From positions 310,001 to 374,000 of the forward strand of contig NZ_QGGW01000001.1 of the NCBI RefSeq assembly GCF_003148775.1: a stretch of 64,000 bases of DNA. The letters run 5' to 3'. Made by a program: the position numbers and the translations under genes. Numbering within the stretch: the stretch's first letter is position 1; each line of letters begins with the position of its first letter. Positions 61,395 to 64,000 of the stretch are shown here, piece after piece. The DNA is from Roseicyclus mahoneyensis (GTDB lineage: Bacteria > Pseudomonadota > Alphaproteobacteria > Rhodobacterales > Rhodobacteraceae). Under the pieces are notes generated by a model. It worked only from the letters and a program-made list of their open reading frames with translations. It was not told the DNA's origin and searched no databases.

Positions 61395-62047
61395 GGGGCC
61401 ATGCCTTTGGTCCAGAGGTCGGTAAACAGATCAAGCACCGCGTCGCGGTCTTGCGACAGGGCAATGATCTGCGGGTCTTGCGTGACGTGAAGAGCGGTCA
61501 GGTACTGGTCGACCATGCCGCCAAGCGCATGGGCGCGGCGCGTCAGGTCGGCCTCGGGCCGGGCGTTCGCCCCGTCGCGGCGGCGGGCGGCGGTGACGAC
61601 GGTCGCGATCCAGTCGTGGTTCAGCCGCTGAAAGGCCAGCCGTGCGGCGGGCAGGGCGTCAAGCCCCACGACAAGACAGCGCATCAGGCCGGCGTTTTCG
61701 GCAAACAGGCGCATGTAGGCAGCGGTGGTGGCGCGGACCGGATCGGGGGCACCCCGCGCGGCGGCCCGCATCTCGATCTGCAGGTGATCGACAAAGGCCT
61801 CCAGCACCGCGCCGGCCAGCAGGTTGCGGTTGGGAAAGTAGATGTAGAAGGTGCCATGCGCGACACCCGCCCGGGCGCAGACGGCGGCCACCGTCAGATC
61901 CTCAAGAGGCTGGCGCGCCAGCAGATGCGCGCCCGCGATCATCAGGTCGCGGCGCGTGCGTTCCCCCTTGGGCAGGCCCGCGCGCCCCTCGGCCAACCAG
62001 TCGGCAAAGCGGTCCTTGGATGGCGTGCTGATGTCAGGCTTGGGCAT
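61391..62047 (-). CDS. TetR-family transcriptional regulator
   Basis: A 218-residue regulator with a TetR helix-turn-helix at about residues 28-75 (ERTRRDLMIAGAHLLARQ, then VCARAGVAHGTFYIYFPNR) and a helical ligand domain. It is the first gene of tetR-ligase-hydratase (ATGA coupled), and an inverted repeat lies 22-43 bases upstream. The likely inducer is the CoA ester made by the ligase. Confidence 0.9.
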   Translation of the reverse strand: MPKPDISTPSKDRFADWLAEGRAGLPKGERTRRDLMIAGAHLLARQPLEDLTVAAVCARAGVAHGTFYIYFPNRNLLAGAVLEAFVDHLQIEMRAAARGAPDPVRATTAAYMRLFAENAGLMRCLVVGLDALPAARLAFQRLNHDWIATVVTAARRRDGANARPEADLTRRAHALGGMVDQYLTALHVTQDPQIIALSQDRDAVLDLFTDLWTKGMAP

Positions 62048-62068
62048 CTGCGGTCCGGGCTGGATATG

Positions 62069-62090
62069 AAAATGACATCAGTATCATTTT
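62069..62090. promoter_or_regulatory. TetR operator, AAAATGA-N8-TCATTTT
   Basis: A 7-8-7 perfect inverted repeat (62069-62075, 62084-62090), AT-rich in a GC-rich gap, 22 bases upstream of the tetR ATG. Expected autoregulatory site. Confidence 0.75.
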
Positions 62091-62111
62091 AAGCCCGTGT
62101 CAAGCGCGCCT

Positions 62112-63170
62112 TTACCTCAGGCAACGATCCAGACAGGCCAGCCAGTTGTCCATCGCCAGTTTGCCCACAAGCTCCGCACCATACCCATGCGCCGCCATCG
62201 CCCCCAACAGGCGCGGGACGCCGGTCACATCGCCGATCAGGTCCGGCACGGTGCACCCGTCGAAATCCGAGCCAAGCCCGACGTGATCCTCGCCCAGATG
62301 GGTGATGAGGTGATCGAGATGGCGCAGCATTACGTCCCAGCCCAGATCGGTGCCGCCCGTGCCGTCGGGGTGCAAAAAGAAGGTGGCGAAGTTCAGACCC
62401 ACCATCCCGCCGCGTTCGCGGATCATGTGCAACTGCCGGTCGGTCAGGTTGCGGGTCGAGGGGCAGATCGCGTGGGCGTTGGAATGGGTGGCGACCAGCG
62501 GCGCGGTCGACAGGCGGGCCACATCGTCAAAGCCTTGTTCGTTCAGGTGCGACAGGTCGATGAGGATGCCCAGTTCGTTGCAGAGCCGCACAAGATCCTT
62601 GCCTGCCTCTGTCAGGCCCGGCCCGGTGTCGGGACTGCCCGGAAAGGCCATCGGCACGCCATGGCCGAAGATCGTCGGCCGGCTCCAGACAGGTCCCAGC
62701 GAGCGCAGGCCCATGTCGTGGAACAGGTGGAGCGCGTCGAGGTCGGGGCCGATCGCCTCGGCGCCTTCCAGATGCATCACGGCGGCGATGCGGCCGGTAT
62801 CCATCGCCGCACGGATCTCGACTGAGCTGCGGCAGAGCGCAAAATCCTGCGCTGCCGATCGTTCCATCCAGTGCAGCAATCCGGCCATGGCCAGCGCCAC
62901 AGGCTGGGCCGTGGCATGGTCCATCAAGGGGGGCAGCGGCTTGGCATAGGGCGGGTCGGGCATGCCGGTTTCAAAAGCCGCGACGTTGCCCGAGGGGATC
63001 GGCGGCACGAAAATGGCGAAAAGCCCACCGGCAAAGCCCGCCTGTTTCATGCGCGAAAGGTCAAGATGCCCTTGCCCCGTGTTGCCCAGCCACAGGTCGC
63101 GCCGCGCCTCGGGTTTGCGCGACAGGCGCAGAAGGAAATCGTTGTGACCGTCGAAGAAGGGGATCGTCAT
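62112..63170 (-). CDS. Membrane dipeptidase (peptidase M19) family protein
   Basis: Renal-dipeptidase-type zinc hydrolase of 352 residues: DGHNDF near residue 8, [10 protein letters not shown] near 132 (bridging Glu), [10 protein letters not shown] near 206, [14 protein letters not shown] near 228 and GLGSDFDGC near 300. No signal peptide or lipid anchor, so it is probably cytoplasmic and may cleave D-amino-acid or other dipeptides. It follows an ABC ATPase gene with an ATGA overlap, suggesting the imported compound is its substrate. Confidence 0.9.
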   Translation of the reverse strand: MTIPFFDGHNDFLLRLSRKPEARRDLWLGNTGQGHLDLSRMKQAGFAGGLFAIFVPPIPSGNVAAFETGMPDPPYAKPLPPLMDHATAQPVALAMAGLLHWMERSAAQDFALCRSSVEIRAAMDTGRIAAVMHLEGAEAIGPDLDALHLFHDMGLRSLGPVWSRPTIFGHGVPMAFPGSPDTGPGLTEAGKDLVRLCNELGILIDLSHLNEQGFDDVARLSTAPLVATHSNAHAICPSTRNLTDRQLHMIRERGGMVGLNFATFFLHPDGTGGTDLGWDVMLRHLDHLITHLGEDHVGLGSDFDGCTVPDLIGDVTGVPRLLGAMAAHGYGAELVGKLAMDNWLACLDRCLR

Positions 63171-64000
63171 GCGCCCCCCGCGCGCAGCGACAGGCCGCTG
63201 TCTGCATCGAACAGATGCGCGGCTTCGCCTGACAGCGACAGGCCGATCTTGTCGCCCGCCCGGGGTGGCGTGCGGCCCGGTGCGGTGGCCGTCACCTCGA
63301 CGCCCCCCACATCGACATAGATCAGGGTTTCAGCCCCCAGCGGCTCGGCCACAGTGACGGTGCCCGACAAAAGCCCCTCCGCCCCCGATGTCAGATCCTC
63401 GGGCCTGATGCCGAAACGCAGCTTGCGCCCCGGCGCCAGCGTGATCCCCGGCACGGCGATCTCGGCCCCGTTCCAGAGCCGCACGCCCGTGCCTGTCCCT
63501 GTTGCATCGAGCAGATTCATCTGAGGGGCGCCAATGAATTGGGCGACAAAGGTGTTGGCGGGCTCATGATAGACTTGGGCGGGCGTGCCGATCTGCTGGA
63601 TATGGCCGTCCTTCATGATCACGATCCGGTCGGCCAGTGTCATCGCCTCGACCTGATCATGGGTGACGAAGATCATCATCTTGCCCACGCGGGTGTGGAG
63701 TTTCTTGATCTCGAGCCGCATCTGAGTTCGCAACTGCGCATCGAGGTTCGACAGCGGCTCGTCGAACAGGAACACGGCCGGGTCGCGCACCATGGCCCGC
63801 CCGATGGCCACCCGCTGGCGCTGGCCGCCCGACAGTTGCGCGGGCTTGCGTTCCAGATACTCGGTCATGCCGAGGATGCCCGCGACCTCGTCGATGCGGG
63901 CGTCCTTTTCAGGTTTCGACAGTTTCGAGGTCTTGAGGCCGAAGCCGATGTTGCGGCGCACCGTCATGTGCGGGTAGATCGCGTAATTCTGGAACACCAT
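63167..64000 (-). CDS. ABC transporter ATPase, UgpC/MalK type (N-terminus outside window)
   Basis: The visible 277 residues begin at the Q-loop ([10 protein letters not shown]) and include signature LSGGQRQR, Walker [13 protein letters not shown], switch THDQVEAM and the C-terminal OB/MOP domain. The Walker A part lies beyond 64000. A MalK-type ATPase translationally joined to a dipeptidase-family gene is unusual, since these ATPases normally serve sugar or glycerol-phosphate importers. Confidence 0.92.
   Translation of the reverse strand: MVFQNYAIYPHMTVRRNIGFGLKTSKLSKPEKDARIDEVAGILGMTEYLERKPAQLSGGQRQRVAIGRAMVRDPAVFLFDEPLSNLDAQLRTQMRLEIKKLHTRVGKMMIFVTHDQVEAMTLADRIVIMKDGHIQQIGTPAQVYHEPANTFVAQFIGAPQMNLLDATGTGTGVRLWNGAEIAVPGITLAPGRKLRFGIRPEDLTSGAEGLLSGTVTVAEPLGAETLIYVDVGGVEVTATAPGRTPPRAGDKIGLSLSGEAAHLFDADSGLSLRAGGA

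Overview
The window is a gene-dense (>90% coding), GC-rich chromosomal or megaplasmid segment that looks like an alphaproteobacterium of the Rhodobacteraceae/Roseobacter group. This rests on the style of the Sox proteins with a SoxEF pair, an ScfR/PccR-type regulator, TRAP and CUT-type ABC transporters, an mcl/mtkAB malyl-CoA cluster, and the typical ATGA/TGATG translational overlaps. I see no rRNA, tRNA, CRISPR array, transposase or phage gene. The organism appears to be a metabolically versatile heterotroph that gains extra energy from reduced sulfur.

Layout. 1-8742 (+): 3' part of a sulfur-oxidation operon (soxA truncated by the window edge, soxB, soxC, soxD, soxE, soxF), then a periplasmic DUF302 protein and a YeeE/YedE thiosulfate-type transporter with an FNR-like box in front. 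8730-19222: a carbohydrate locus made of gntR and an SDR dehydrogenase (-), diverging from three overlapping Gfo/Idh/MocA oxidoreductases, a CUT1 sugar ABC importer (binding protein, two permeases, ATPase) and uxuA mannonate dehydratase (+). A 61-bp perfect direct repeat of the uxuA 3' end then brackets a small kinase gene and a decayed second uxuA end (19146-20150). 20278-24194 (+): manganese/zinc-type ABC importer whose first permease carries an extra cytoplasmic helix-turn-helix-like tail. 24258-26287 (+): kynA-kynU tryptophan degradation.

26284-33558: the most interesting block. On the minus strand, a shortened serine-glyoxylate-aminotransferase-like gene, malyl-CoA lyase, malate-CoA ligase (mtkA, mtkB), a mesaconyl-C4-CoA/itaconyl-CoA hydratase and a mesaconyl-CoA-type class III CoA transferase. 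A divergent ScfR-family acyl-CoA-sensing regulator sits opposite, with a palindrome between them. Together they could make glyoxylate from malate and run a 3-hydroxypropionate-bicycle-like route from propionyl-CoA plus glyoxylate to acetyl-CoA plus pyruvate. 33710-36473 (+): hppD, fahA and a small Rieske protein (tyrosine degradation). 36465-39695 (-): TRAP transporter dctM, dctQ, dctP.

40060-54893: a large inositol-catabolism island. iolD-C-B-J-G lie on the minus strand. A divergent plus-strand set holds two dehydrogenases and iolE, then a LacI regulator (-), and then a ribose-type ABC importer, a PhyH-like dioxygenase and a second iolB (+). The same LacI-type palindrome (TTGCAACCGGTTGCAA) lies in both divergent promoters, so the two halves are probably one regulon. 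54951-57492 (+): 5-oxoprolinase pxpB-C-A. 57489-58755 (-): fatty acid desaturase behind cspA. 58954-62047 (-): a small basic protein, enoyl-CoA hydratase, PaaK-like CoA ligase and TetR with its palindrome. 62112-64000 (-): a membrane-dipeptidase family enzyme and the 3' part of a sugar ABC ATPase cut by the window edge.

Recurrent small-scale structure: perfect GC-rich hairpins sit between the gene for a secreted protein and the next gene in at least four places (soxA/B, soxF/DUF302, dctP/Q, inositol binding protein/permease). This fits unequal expression within operons.
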